This document shows, in pieces, positions 1 to 7,727 of a stretch of 63,909 bases of DNA. Source of the DNA: DATBWZ01 sp036514535 (GTDB lineage: Bacteria; JAMCPX01; DATBWZ01). The DNA lies in assembly GCA_036514535.1 (NCBI GenBank), contig DATBWZ010000109.1, forward strand, positions 1-63,909, written 5' to 3'. The notes beneath the pieces were generated by a model that worked only from the letters and a program-made list of their open reading frames with translations, was not told the origin of the DNA and did not search any database. Position 1 is the stretch's first letter, and each line of letters opens with the position of its first letter. The position numbers and the translations under genes were made by a program.

Positions 1-362
1 AGGGCTGGAACCTTGTCGTTGATTCAAAATCCATTAATATGCTCTCGCCGGTAAACGGAGAGGTTATTGAAATTAATAAAGATATTCTGAATTCCCCTGA
101 AGTTGTCAATCAGGACCCTTACGGAAAGGGCTGGCTGATAAAGGTTAAGGTCCCTAAAATTAATACAGATACCAAAAATCTGCTCTCAGGAAAGTTGGCA
201 AGAAAATGGATGGATGAGACGGTAAATACGCTTCGTGAGAGAATAGGCGGTACACTTGGATTGGTGTCCCAGGATGGAGGCTTACCAGTCAACGGAATAG
301 CACGAGCGTTACATCCCGAAGAATGGGATAGGATTGCCTCTGAATTTTTTATGATTTCCTGA
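1..362 (+). CDS. GcvH-like lipoyl carrier protein, 5' end cut by window
   Basis: The reading frame is open from base 3, so the gene starts outside the window. The visible part resembles the lipoyl domain of glycine cleavage H protein: a V-D-S-K-S-I-N segment (Lys codon at 27-29) sits just before an SPVNGEV strand, where GcvH carries its lipoylated lysine. A YGKGWLIKVK strand follows, again as in GcvH. The tail after that strand is long (roughly 60 residues) for a canonical GcvH, so this is more likely one of the longer GcvH-like proteins used outside glycine cleavage. No gcvT or gcvP lies downstream. The family call is fair; the partner is unknown. Confidence 0.6.
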   Translation, partial: GWNLVVDSKSINMLSPVNGEVIEINKDILNSPEVVNQDPYGKGWLIKVKVPKINTDTKNLLSGKLARKWMDETVNTLRERIGGTLGLVSQDGGLPVNGIARALHPEEWDRIASEFFMIS

Positions 363-436
363 CAGGGAAAGTAACCCATTTTTACAATTTGCGCAAACTG
401 AATATCCAAAATGGTTGACAAATAATAATCACATTT

Positions 437-465
437 TTGTCTTGTATATTAAAATTCAGTATGAT
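437..465 (+). promoter_or_regulatory. Putative sigma-70 promoter of the RRM protein gene
   Basis: A TTGTCT hexamer (437-442) and a TATGAT hexamer (460-465) are separated by 17 bp, about 27 bp before the start codon. A consensus TTGACA at 415-420 has no -10 at proper spacing. The leader then holds an AAGGAGGG ribosome binding site. Confidence 0.45.
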
Positions 466-491
466 ATCATAAATAAAATAAGGAGGGTTCA

Positions 492-803
492 ATGAATATC
501 TATGTTGGTAATTTGTTACGCGAGGTTACGGAAGAAGATTTACGGAAAGCTTTTGAGGCGTTTGGTAAGGTATCTTCCGCAACTATCATCAAGGACAAGT
601 TTAACGGTGAGTCAAGAGGTTTCGGTTTTGTTGAGATGAGCGTTAAGTCTGAAGCGGAGAATGCCATTGCCGGTCTTAATGGTCAGGAATTGAAGGGGCG
701 AACCATAACTGTTAATGAGGCAAGGCCTCGCTCTGACAACCGTGGCGGTGGTGGTGGTGGCGGCGGCGGCAGGGAGCGAAGAAATAACAGACGATCCTGG
801 TAA
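492..803 (+). CDS. RRM-domain RNA-binding protein (Rbp family)
   Basis: A single RNA recognition motif fills residues 1-80. The RNP2-like segment IYVGNL is near residue 3 and the RNP1-like segment SRGFGFVEM is near residue 41; the aromatic residues of both that stack on RNA are present. The tail is a run of glycines with scattered Arg and Asn (GGGGGGGGGRERR), as in cyanobacterial and proteobacterial Rbp proteins, which bind single-stranded RNA and are often cold-induced. The start is set by an AGGAGGG site 8 bases upstream. It stands alone with its own promoter and a stem-loop after it. Cold regulation is inference from the family. Confidence 0.9.
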   Translation: MNIYVGNLLREVTEEDLRKAFEAFGKVSSATIIKDKFNGESRGFGFVEMSVKSEAENAIAGLNGQELKGRTITVNEARPRSDNRGGGGGGGGGRERRNNRRSW

Positions 804-840
804 GAAAAACATATACATAACCTTACAGTTCTGATTTTTA

Positions 841-900
841 GCTAAAAGCAGGCTATAGATAAGCAGAGGGGAAGCACAAATGCATGGTGCTTCCTTTAGC
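841..900 (+). terminator. Stem-loop after the RRM gene, possible terminator
   Basis: GGAAGCAC (870-877) pairs perfectly with GTGCTTCC (887-894) around a 9-base loop and is followed by TTTAGC. An outer arm, GCTAAA at 841-846, can also pair with TTTAGC at 895-900. The T-run is short, so this may be a weak terminator or a structured 3' end. Confidence 0.4.
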
Positions 901-976
901 TGGCAGGTATTGTATTTCCTCCAGCGCAATTGTTATTCTGAGTTGTAGATCATATTTTAAGAAGGGCTGATTTTTG

Positions 977-1005
977 TTGCTGTCTTCTGTCCAAAGGTAT
1001 AGAAT
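977..1005 (+). promoter_or_regulatory. Putative promoter of lgt, transcript nearly leaderless
   Basis: TTGCTG (977-982) and TAGAAT (1000-1005) are 17 bp apart. A start about 7 bases after the -10 falls near 1012, three bases before the lgt ATG at 1015. No Shine-Dalgarno precedes the ATG. Confidence 0.4.
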
Positions 1006-1014
1006 TTAGCTGTT

Positions 1015-1809
1015 ATGAATCCAATTCTGATTGAGATCCCGATACCATATACTCATATCGCTATTCCTGTTGCTTCCTACGGAATGATGCTCGCCATATC
1101 ATTCATGATTGGAATTTATATTGCATCCAAGTATTGGGCGCGGCTGGGCGGCGACCCCGAGTTCATGGTTAATACATCAGTCTATGGGATGATATTCACC
1201 CTTATAGGAGCACGGGTTTTTTATATAATTCAAAACCACACTGAATATTTTTCATTGGCTCATCCATCAAGAATCCTTGATGGATTCAAAGTATGGGAGG
1301 GGGGGCTTGTTTTCTACGGCGGATTTATAGGCGGATTTGTTGGGACATTTTTATATCTGTATTTTAAAAAAGTGAATCCATTGGCATTTTTCGATGCTAT
1401 AGCGCCTTCAATAGGGCTGGGACATTTTTTTACAAGGATAGGTTGCTTTCTCAACGGATGCTGTTATGGAAAACCAACCAGTCTTCCGTGGGGAGTTAAA
1501 TTTCCGCCGGGAAGCGGTCCTGCTCAGCATTTTACCGGACCTATACATCCTACGCAGCTCTATGAATCCCTTGCGGGCATTGTGCTTTTTGGGATTCTTG
1601 TTTTTTCGTTTAAACACCGAAAGTTTAATGGTCAGGTATTTTTTACTTATCTGCTTTTGTACAGCGTTTTTAGATTTATGAATGAATTTCTTAGGGGGGA
1701 TGAAATCAGGGGCGTTTATGGATCGCTTTCCACATCCCAGTGGATAGGGGTAATTATTGCTCCCGTCTCCATAATAATCCTTACATTGCTGTACATAAGA
1801 AAAAAATAA
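1015..1809 (+). CDS. lgt: Prolipoprotein diacylglyceryl transferase Lgt
   Basis: Lgt moves diacylglycerol from phosphatidylglycerol to the lipobox cysteine of prelipoproteins in the inner membrane. The 264-residue protein has the family length and about seven membrane segments. It carries the Lgt signature around RIGCFLNGCCYG (near residue 141), a GARVFYI stretch in an early helix, and the HPTQLYES motif near residue 180. The window encodes several lipobox proteins that would be its substrates. The ATG at 1015 has no ribosome binding site, and a -10-like box sits only 9 bases upstream, so the message may be leaderless. Confidence 0.95.
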   Translation: MNPILIEIPIPYTHIAIPVASYGMMLAISFMIGIYIASKYWARLGGDPEFMVNTSVYGMIFTLIGARVFYIIQNHTEYFSLAHPSRILDGFKVWEGGLVFYGGFIGGFVGTFLYLYFKKVNPLAFFDAIAPSIGLGHFFTRIGCFLNGCCYGKPTSLPWGVKFPPGSGPAQHFTGPIHPTQLYESLAGIVLFGILVFSFKHRKFNGQVFFTYLLLYSVFRFMNEFLRGDEIRGVYGSLSTSQWIGVIIAPVSIIILTLLYIRKK

Positions 1810-1866
1810 AATTTTAAATTTTATTTGCAATATTTAATCTTTTTTGTTAATATTTTAACTAAATCT

Positions 1867-2475
1867 ATGAGTGTATTAAATACAAACGTTCTTGTCCTTA
1901 ACAGGTCATTTATACCTGTGCATGTTACTACTTTGCGCAGAGCTTTTGTTTTGTTTTATGCGAACATTGCCAAAGCAGTAGATAAACAATTCAGGACGTT
2001 TGATTTTAATTCATGGAGTCAGCTGTCGGTTGAGTTAGGGGAAGCCGGTGTAGGGCTTGTCAATCGGGAGATTAAGATTCCGCGTGTGATTCTTCTGACC
2101 ACCTATGACAGGCTTCCTAAACGGAGAATCAGATTCAGCCGATACAATATATTTGCAAGAGACAAAAATACATGCCAGTACTGCGGAAGGAAGTTTCCAA
2201 GGAATGAATTAACTATTGATCATGTTATCCCGCGTTCCCTCGGCGGTGTAACGTGTTGGGATAATGTTGTGTGCAGTTGCATTGAATGCAACAGGATGAA
2301 AGGAGGTAGATTGCCGGAGTTTGCAAACATGTTACTCATCACTAAGCCCAAAAAGCCTGCGTGGACGCCATACTTTGGGCTTTTCCTTAAGGGTGCGATG
2401 AAATATGAGGAGTGGGCGCCATTTCTCAACTTTCTTGATGCTGCATACTGGAATGTTGAACTTGAGAGCGACTAA
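1867..2475 (+). CDS. HNH endonuclease family protein
   Basis: The C-terminal half holds a classical HNH fold: CQYCGRKF, then the catalytic IDHVIPRSLGG strand-turn and a CIECNRMKGG zinc knuckle. The N-terminal part (NTNVLVLNRSFIPVHVTTLRRA) is the conserved preface of a widespread stand-alone bacterial HNH family of unknown role. I place the start at the ATG at 1867 because family members begin close to this segment; an upstream ATG at 1825 adds 14 unsupported residues. No methylase or toxin partner is beside it, so a restriction role is not indicated. It lies 57 bases after lgt. Confidence 0.85.
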   Translation: MSVLNTNVLVLNRSFIPVHVTTLRRAFVLFYANIAKAVDKQFRTFDFNSWSQLSVELGEAGVGLVNREIKIPRVILLTTYDRLPKRRIRFSRYNIFARDKNTCQYCGRKFPRNELTIDHVIPRSLGGVTCWDNVVCSCIECNRMKGGRLPEFANMLLITKPKKPAWTPYFGLFLKGAMKYEEWAPFLNFLDAAYWNVELESD

Positions 2476-2486
2476 AGGAGTGGTAA

Positions 2487-2786
2487 ATGAAAGAATACGA
2501 CGAATGTTCAAGGTGTGGCTGCAGATTGGATAAAGGAATGACAAAGTATATCATCTATATTTCAATTGTTTCCGATTTGGACGGCAATATAAATTTTGAG
2601 GAAACTGGCAGGATGGGAGACATTCTTGATGCAGTTATGGATTCATCAGAAGAGGAACTTGAGAAAGATGTTTATGAAGAAATGGCTTTTTTGCTTTGCA
2701 GACGATGCAAAGACAGGTTCAGGAGCGATCCACTCTCGGTATTCCATAATCAAGATGATGTACACAAAATCAATTTTTTCAATTAA
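2487..2786 (+). CDS. Small Cys-rich, probably zinc-binding protein
   Basis: This 99-residue protein has a CSRCGC motif at its start and a CRRC motif near residue 71. The spacing would let four cysteines hold one zinc as a split ribbon. The middle is acidic (SSEEELEKDVYEE). I do not recognise a named family. A GGAGTGG site precedes the ATG. It lies 11 bases after the HNH gene and 9 before the patatin gene, so the three are probably co-transcribed. A role as a small adaptor or regulator is only a guess. Confidence 0.6.
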   Translation: MKEYDECSRCGCRLDKGMTKYIIYISIVSDLDGNINFEETGRMGDILDAVMDSSEEELEKDVYEEMAFLLCRRCKDRFRSDPLSVFHNQDDVHKINFFN

Positions 2787-2795
2787 GCCGAACGC

Positions 2796-3698
2796 ATGAA
2801 AAAAACATCAGTAACTCTTGCCCTGGGTGGCGGAGCAGCAAGAGGGCTTGCGCATATTGGTGTGCTTTATGAGCTTGAGGCGCAAGGAATCCAGGTAGAT
2901 CGCATAGTTGGATCCAGTATCGGAGCTATAGTTGGCGCGCTTTTTGCGATACAGCCAAGCGCAAAATATGTGGAGGAAAAAGCCAGGGAATTTCTCACGA
3001 GCAGGGAGTTCAGGTTCACCAAACTTGAGTTTCTGAGAAAGCGGGACGATCAGTCGCCTGGTTTCTTTTACAATTTTAAAAGTTTTATAATGAAGGGTAT
3101 TTTACTTACCTCTTCGGTTACACGCAGGGGATTTATAAATGTTGAAAATTTTCAGAATGCACTAAGGCGGTTAGTAGATGAATATACTTTTGAAGAGTTA
3201 AAAATTCCCTTTGCCGCAATTGCGGCTGATATACAATCCGGTGAAGAGGTGATAATCAATAACGGTTTACTCGTAGATGCGCTTGTCGCAAGTTCTGCTA
3301 TCCCGGGGATATTTTCTCCTGTTGAAAAGGATGGCAGGATGCTTGTTGATGGAGATTGGATTTCCCCTGTTCCGGTGGCTGCAGCAAGAAAACTGGGGGG
3401 AGAATTTATCGTCGCAGTGGATATTTCGCGTGATATGGACGATACTGCTGACCTGGAGCGCGGATTGAACATTATGTTGAGAACAAATGCGATAATTAAG
3501 CAAAAGCTAAAGAATTTGGAGTTAAGGAACGCTGATGTGATAATAAGGCCGGAGGTTGGCGAAATTCACTGGGCCGACTTTACCAAGATGAGTCACTGTA
3601 TTCAACTCGGCAGGGTGGCAGCGAAGGGGAAAATTGAGGAGATAAAGAAAAGGGCCAGAAAGGGCATCTTAAACTCCTTGTTGCCAAAATTTACCTGA
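2796..3698 (+). CDS. Patatin-like phospholipase (RssA/YchK type)
   Basis: The protein has the full patatin set. The oxyanion-hole loop GGGAARG is at residues 11-17. The nucleophile elbow GSSIG is at 39-43 with Ser41. The catalytic Asp185 is in a DGDW motif, giving a Ser-Asp dyad for hydrolysing lipid acyl esters. At 300 residues without signal peptide or membrane segment it matches the cytoplasmic RssA-like subgroup rather than secreted ExoU-type toxins. It follows the small Cys-rich gene by 9 bases. The natural substrate cannot be told from sequence. Confidence 0.88.
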   Translation: MKKTSVTLALGGGAARGLAHIGVLYELEAQGIQVDRIVGSSIGAIVGALFAIQPSAKYVEEKAREFLTSREFRFTKLEFLRKRDDQSPGFFYNFKSFIMKGILLTSSVTRRGFINVENFQNALRRLVDEYTFEELKIPFAAIAADIQSGEEVIINNGLLVDALVASSAIPGIFSPVEKDGRMLVDGDWISPVPVAAARKLGGEFIVAVDISRDMDDTADLERGLNIMLRTNAIIKQKLKNLELRNADVIIRPEVGEIHWADFTKMSHCIQLGRVAAKGKIEEIKKRARKGILNSLLPKFT

Positions 3699-3707
3699 GG
3701 TAGGAAT

Positions 3708-3977
3708 ATGAACTTAATTTCTGATAGAGATGTTGCCAAAAAATTTGCCCAAAAGATTGTTTCTGAAATAGTGTTTTACAATCAGGACAAAGCAATAGAA
3801 GGCATTATAAATGATAATTTTTTTGATCTGCTTCATAACGAGATTGAAGAGGGGCGAAACATTTATCTCTCCCGGGTTTCTTCAAATCTTTCAAATGTTG
3901 AAAACCTGTACGATCTTGCAATAGTAGAAATTATTATGGAGCATGGCAGGAATATAAGATCCAAGATATGGCGGTAA
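3708..3977 (+). CDS. Small conserved-looking protein of unknown function
   Basis: An 89-residue, largely helical, charged protein. I do not recognise it. It has no Cys motif, signal peptide or membrane segment. A GAGGTAGG site lies just before the ATG, and its last 10 bases overlap the start of rluD. That tight coupling suggests a real gene, translated with the pseudouridine synthase. No function is proposed. Confidence 0.6.
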   Translation: MNLISDRDVAKKFAQKIVSEIVFYNQDKAIEGIINDNFFDLLHNEIEEGRNIYLSRVSSNLSNVENLYDLAIVEIIMEHGRNIRSKIWR

Positions 3978-4921
3978 AGTATCCGTCTGAGATCACTATC
4001 AAGATTTTGCAGGACGATTCCGGCGAGAGGCTGGATAAGTTTCTTGCATTAAAGTTAAAGCGATACGGTATTACAAGAGCGAGAGTTCAGCGGATGCTTG
4101 AGGACGGGTTGATTCTTGTGGATAACAATCAAGCAAAACAATCCGGGAAACTCAAAGGTACAGAATTGGTATCCGTAAAAATGCCCGAGCCGTCCGAGTT
4201 AGAACTAATTCCTGAAGATTCTGCGCTGAACATTATTTATGAAGACGCTGATATTATTGTGCTTAATAAGTCCGAAGGGATTGTTGTCCATCCTTCCCCG
4301 GGGCATCTTACCGGAACTCTCGTCAACAGGCTAATTGCTTATACAAAGGCTCTGTCAGCAACAGGCGGTCCGCTAAGACCCGGAATTGTTCACAGACTGG
4401 ACAAGGATACCTCCGGTGTGATGGTTATAGCCAGGAACGATATTGCCTATAATAATCTTACAGAACAGTTCGCCGGCAGGAAAATTAAGAAGGTATACAG
4501 ATGCATTGTTTCGGGCTCAATGCACGGAGAATCCGGAAAAATTGAAGAATCCATCGGAAGAAGTTTTAAAGACAGAAAAAAAATATCATCCAGAACCAGG
4601 CATGGCAGGCATGCGATTACTGAGTGGCGTGTCCATGAGAGGTTTGATGGATTTACCCACCTCGGTATATTAATTCATACAGGCAGGACGCACCAGATCC
4701 GGGTGCATCTTTCCGAAAATCATCATCCGGTGCTTGGGGACAGGATCTATGGCGGAAAACTTGCCAGGAACGCCCCGTTGGGCATTGATACGTCCCACCT
4801 CTATTTGCATTCTGAAATCCTTGGGTTCACTCATCCGCGCACAGGAGATATGGTGGAGTTTTCGGCCCCCCTTCCGCCGTATTTTTTAAGCACTGTTGAA
4901 ATGCTGAGGGGGCTCCATTGA
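3968..4921 (+). CDS. rluD: 23S rRNA pseudouridine synthase, RluD/RluA family
   Basis: Residues about 15-75 form an S4 RNA-binding domain (GERLDKFLALKL). The catalytic domain follows, with the signature VHRLDKDTSG in which Asp145 is the nucleophile that isomerises uridine. The later motif GRTHQIRVHL is also present. The 317-residue length and an intact S4 domain favour RluD, which modifies helix 69 of 23S rRNA, over RluA or RluC, but paralogue assignment is tentative. It overlaps the upstream small gene by 10 bases and the downstream pgeF by 4, so the three are translationally coupled. Confidence 0.88.
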   Translation: MAVKYPSEITIKILQDDSGERLDKFLALKLKRYGITRARVQRMLEDGLILVDNNQAKQSGKLKGTELVSVKMPEPSELELIPEDSALNIIYEDADIIVLNKSEGIVVHPSPGHLTGTLVNRLIAYTKALSATGGPLRPGIVHRLDKDTSGVMVIARNDIAYNNLTEQFAGRKIKKVYRCIVSGSMHGESGKIEESIGRSFKDRKKISSRTRHGRHAITEWRVHERFDGFTHLGILIHTGRTHQIRVHLSENHHPVLGDRIYGGKLARNAPLGIDTSHLYLHSEILGFTHPRTGDMVEFSAPLPPYFLSTVEMLRGLH

Positions 4922-5580
4922 AGGGATATATAATCTCCGGTTTGCTCAGCCGTATTCATGGAGTTGTTCACGGATTTGGAACAAGAAATGGAGGTGATAT
5001 AGGAGACAAATTTCCGGTTGCCCATCTTAAACAGATACACAGCGCCAGAGTTATTCAGGTTGCTGCTGCAGGCAGTCAGGGCGAGGCAGATGCAATGATT
5101 GCATCAGTACCAGGGATAGCACTTGCGATCAGGACTGCGGACTGTGTTCCGGTGCTTATTTCCGACAGCGGCGGAAAGGTTGTCAGCGCTGTGCATGCTG
5201 GCTGGAGAGGGGTTTTGTCCGGCATTGTAAATGAAACGCTCAAGACATTTAGGGATGTATATAAATTCTCAGGCAAGGACATTATTGCCGCCATTGGTCC
5301 GTGTATAGAAAAGAGTTGTTATGAAGTCGGGAACGATGTTGTCTCCGAATTTAGGAATAGATACGGATGGTGGGCCAATATTATTGAAATAAAGAATGGC
5401 AGGAATTTACTGGATTTGAGAAAGAGCATAACTATTCAACTCAAGGAAGAAGGGGTTCATGACAGGAATATTGACCATGTTGATATCTGCACATTCTGTC
5501 GCGGAGATCTGCTTTACTCATGGCGCAGGGACAAAGATCCACAAGAGAGAATGCACTCCTTTATCGTTCTCAAAGGATGA
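4918..5580 (+). CDS. pgeF: PgeF/YfiH family multicopper-oxidase-like protein
   Basis: It carries the conserved residues of the YfiH (DUF152, laccase-domain) family: the TADCVPVLI strand, VHAGWRG with the metal-binding His, and GPCIEKSCYEVG with the metal-binding Cys. Members act as purine nucleoside phosphorylase or adenosine deaminase, or edit peptidoglycan precursors. At 220 residues it is somewhat short at the N-terminus. Translation appears to start at the TTG at 4918, whose TTGA overlaps the rluD stop. The rluD-pgeF neighbourhood is a common bacterial arrangement and supports the call. It converges on norB across 25 bases. Confidence 0.88.
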   Translation: MKGYIISGLLSRIHGVVHGFGTRNGGDIGDKFPVAHLKQIHSARVIQVAAAGSQGEADAMIASVPGIALAIRTADCVPVLISDSGGKVVSAVHAGWRGVLSGIVNETLKTFRDVYKFSGKDIIAAIGPCIEKSCYEVGNDVVSEFRNRYGWWANIIEIKNGRNLLDLRKSITIQLKEEGVHDRNIDHVDICTFCRGDLLYSWRRDKDPQERMHSFIVLKG

Positions 5581-5605
5581 AGGCTGTGCGCTGCTAATCC
5601 CGGTA

Positions 5606-6964
5606 TCAGACTGGCTTTTTGCCCAGAGTAAAATAATCCTTCACAAAAATCAGAACCCCGGCAATAAACCCAAAACCGAATATCAACCTGAAAATCCAAA
5701 AGTAGATATTGTATGATGTCTTTACAGAGATATAATCCATTCCTATCATTCTTTCCATGATTGTCTGAGTCATTCCGGCGCCGATTAAGGTAAGTGAAAT
5801 AAAGATCATGGAAATGGTCATTGTCCAGAAAGATACAAGGCCGCGCTTATAGTTGAATTCTTTCACCTGCCGCATCTCCGGAAGAGCAATGTATATCATT
5901 GCGATAATCAGCAGAGCGTAGGCGCCGTAGAATGCGAGATGCCCATGAGCTGTGGTTATCTGTGTTCCGTGCGTCCACTTGTTTACCGAAGGCAGGGTAT
6001 GTATTATTCCGAAAACTCCGGCGCCGACAAAATTTAATAATGCATGTCCCACAACATAATATTTTGCTGTTTTATTCGTGATTTTTGCCTCATGTTTGTT
6101 GGCAATGCGAAATGCATCCCACACCATCAGCAGCAGCGGTATTGGTTCAAGTGCGGAAAAAATTCCCCCAATCCATAACCAGTAGGATGGTGTTCCAATC
6201 CAGTAATAATGGTGTCCAAGTCCGAGTATTCCGGTGAATAGGACAAGTCCTACTTCAATGTACATGTATTTTTCCAGTTCTTCTCTTTCAGTGCCTGTAA
6301 GCTTTACCAGCATGAAGCATAGGATTGCGCCTGCGATTACCTCCCATGAACCTTCAACCCACAGGTGTATTACCCACCACCACCAGTACTGGTCCTTGGA
6401 TATACTTGGAGTAAAGAACATCCCGGGTAGATACATCAATGCAAGGAATGTGAGCCCCCCGAGCAAAACCCCCTGTATGGATGTCCATTTTTTTGTCTTT
6501 AAAATTGTCATAAAATTGTTAAATAGAAAAACCAGGACTGAAATAACGATTAAAATATCCGCCCAGCGCGGAGCTTCTATGTACTCCCTGCCTTCATTAA
6601 GAAGCGTTGTTCCAAGGACTATCTTGTTTGCCTGAGGATTTAGTCCCATTATTACGTAGCCGGCCACAACAAGGAGGACGACAATAATAGTTGCCCAGAA
6701 CTGGAGGCTTGCGAGGACAGGACTCCAAAGTTCAGTTTCCGATTCCTCTGGCACCAAATAGTAGGTTGCGCCCATCAGCCCAAGGAGCATCCATACTACA
6801 AGGGCGTTGATATGCAGACTCCTTATTATGTTGAAGGGAAGGAAGAATATATCGGGGTCTATAAATTGCGCTGCTGCTATTAAGCCTACAACTACCTGGA
6901 CCACAAAAAATAATACAGCTGCTGTGAAAAAATTATACGCTATTTTTTGACTTTTATATTTCAT
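5606..6964 (-). CDS. norB: Nitric oxide reductase catalytic subunit NorB (cNOR)
   Basis: NorB is a 12-helix haem-copper-oxidase relative that reduces two NO to N2O. All cNOR ligands are visible at about the expected spacing: His51 and His342 for low-spin haem b, His340 for haem b3, His200, His251 and His252 for the non-haem iron FeB. The glutamates that separate NOR from oxygen reductases are also there: Glu204 and Glu208 in HLWVEGSWE, and Glu273 in FSALEPIP. The 452-residue length fits cNOR, not the longer quinol-linked qNOR. An AGGAGGG site precedes the ATG. It follows norC by 12 bases in one transcript. Confidence 0.95.
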   Translation of the reverse strand: MKYKSQKIAYNFFTAAVLFFVVQVVVGLIAAAQFIDPDIFFLPFNIIRSLHINALVVWMLLGLMGATYYLVPEESETELWSPVLASLQFWATIIVVLLVVAGYVIMGLNPQANKIVLGTTLLNEGREYIEAPRWADILIVISVLVFLFNNFMTILKTKKWTSIQGVLLGGLTFLALMYLPGMFFTPSISKDQYWWWWVIHLWVEGSWEVIAGAILCFMLVKLTGTEREELEKYMYIEVGLVLFTGILGLGHHYYWIGTPSYWLWIGGIFSALEPIPLLLMVWDAFRIANKHEAKITNKTAKYYVVGHALLNFVGAGVFGIIHTLPSVNKWTHGTQITTAHGHLAFYGAYALLIIAMIYIALPEMRQVKEFNYKRGLVSFWTMTISMIFISLTLIGAGMTQTIMERMIGMDYISVKTSYNIYFWIFRLIFGFGFIAGVLIFVKDYFTLGKKPV

Positions 6965-6976
6965 TTTAAACCCTCC

Positions 6977-7651
6977 TTATTTTAGTGTCATTATAAAATC
7001 TGTGAGTGCCTGAAGATCTTCCTCTGAAAGATGTCCGAAGGAGGGCATTGCGGATCCGGGAACCAGTTCCTGCGGATTTTTGAAGTGTTTGTGCACCCAA
7101 TCCTTATCCCTTCTGTCTGCTACCTTTGAAAGATCAGGACCGGTTGTTCCGCCTATGCCGCTTATTGAGTGGCATGATGAGCATCTGTTCTCCTGATAGA
7201 TTCTTTGTCCGGGTGTTAATTCTTTTGCCTGGGCGTCTGCCGCTTTTGCAAGGATTGGCGGCGGCGGCCAACCATTTGTGTCAATTTTTGATGTCCATTT
7301 GAGCAACGCAACAAGGTCTTCCGCTTCTTTTTCAGTTATCCCAAAATTTGGCATTGCAGCATCCGGTTTGATCGCCCTTGGATCCATAAGCCATTTTTTA
7401 AGGTAGTCTTCCTGCTTGTTTTCTGCCGTCTTGGTAAGATCCGGGGCAAAGTACGATCCATTTCCAAGTATTGTGTGGCATCCTATGCAGTCGTATTTAT
7501 GCCAGGCCATTTTACCCTCTGCAATCTGCTCTGTTATTGGAGGAGTTCTTTTATCAAGTTGTTTCATGGAATCTACAGTCAGAATGACGAGAACAACAAA
7601 AAAGAAAATGGAACCCCATATAAATAAATTCCTTGCCGATTTTTTATCCAT
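6977..7651 (-). CDS. norC: NorC with an extra C-terminal cytochrome c domain (dihaem)
   Basis: Residues 10-27 form the membrane anchor. The first cytochrome c domain is typical NorC: CIGCH at 55-59, followed by ILGNGSYFAPDLTK, with axial Met100 in AMPNFG. Canonical NorC is about 150 residues and stops soon after. Here a Pro-rich linker (about 129-145) leads to a second cytochrome c domain with CSSCH at 157-161 and Met202 in AMPSFG. The protein would place two c haems in the periplasm above NorB. A GAGGAGG site sets the ATG at 7651. A Crp/Fnr-type promoter lies just upstream. The second haem may dock electron donors; that is inference. Confidence 0.92.
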   Translation of the reverse strand: MDKKSARNLFIWGSIFFFVVLVILTVDSMKQLDKRTPPITEQIAEGKMAWHKYDCIGCHTILGNGSYFAPDLTKTAENKQEDYLKKWLMDPRAIKPDAAMPNFGITEKEAEDLVALLKWTSKIDTNGWPPPPILAKAADAQAKELTPGQRIYQENRCSSCHSISGIGGTTGPDLSKVADRRDKDWVHKHFKNPQELVPGSAMPSFGHLSEEDLQALTDFIMTLK

Positions 7652-7685
7652 AATGCCCTCCTCTATTAATAATTAACATTTTGTT

Positions 7686-7727
7686 AATATATTAAAATAG
7701 CGAAACATTGCATATGATTTAAATCAT
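7686..7727 (-). promoter_or_regulatory. Crp/Fnr-type promoter of norCB
   Basis: The palindrome ATGATTTAAATCAT occupies 7714-7727, overlapping the stop of the gene upstream. Its centre is 32 bp from the centre of a TATATT -10 box at 7686-7691. With transcription starting near 7679 the palindrome is centred at -41.5, the class II activator position. An NO- or oxygen-sensing DNR/NNR/FNR-like regulator is the natural candidate. Confidence 0.7.

Noticed and set aside
415..450. Consensus TTGACA at 415 paired with TATATT at 445
   Set aside because: The spacing of 24 bp is too long for sigma-70; TTGTCT-17-TATGAT is the better pair.
5606..6964. norB read as a cbb3-type or other oxygen reductase
   Set aside because: Glu204, Glu208 and Glu273 and the FeB site pattern are those of cNOR, and a NorC-type partner is adjacent.
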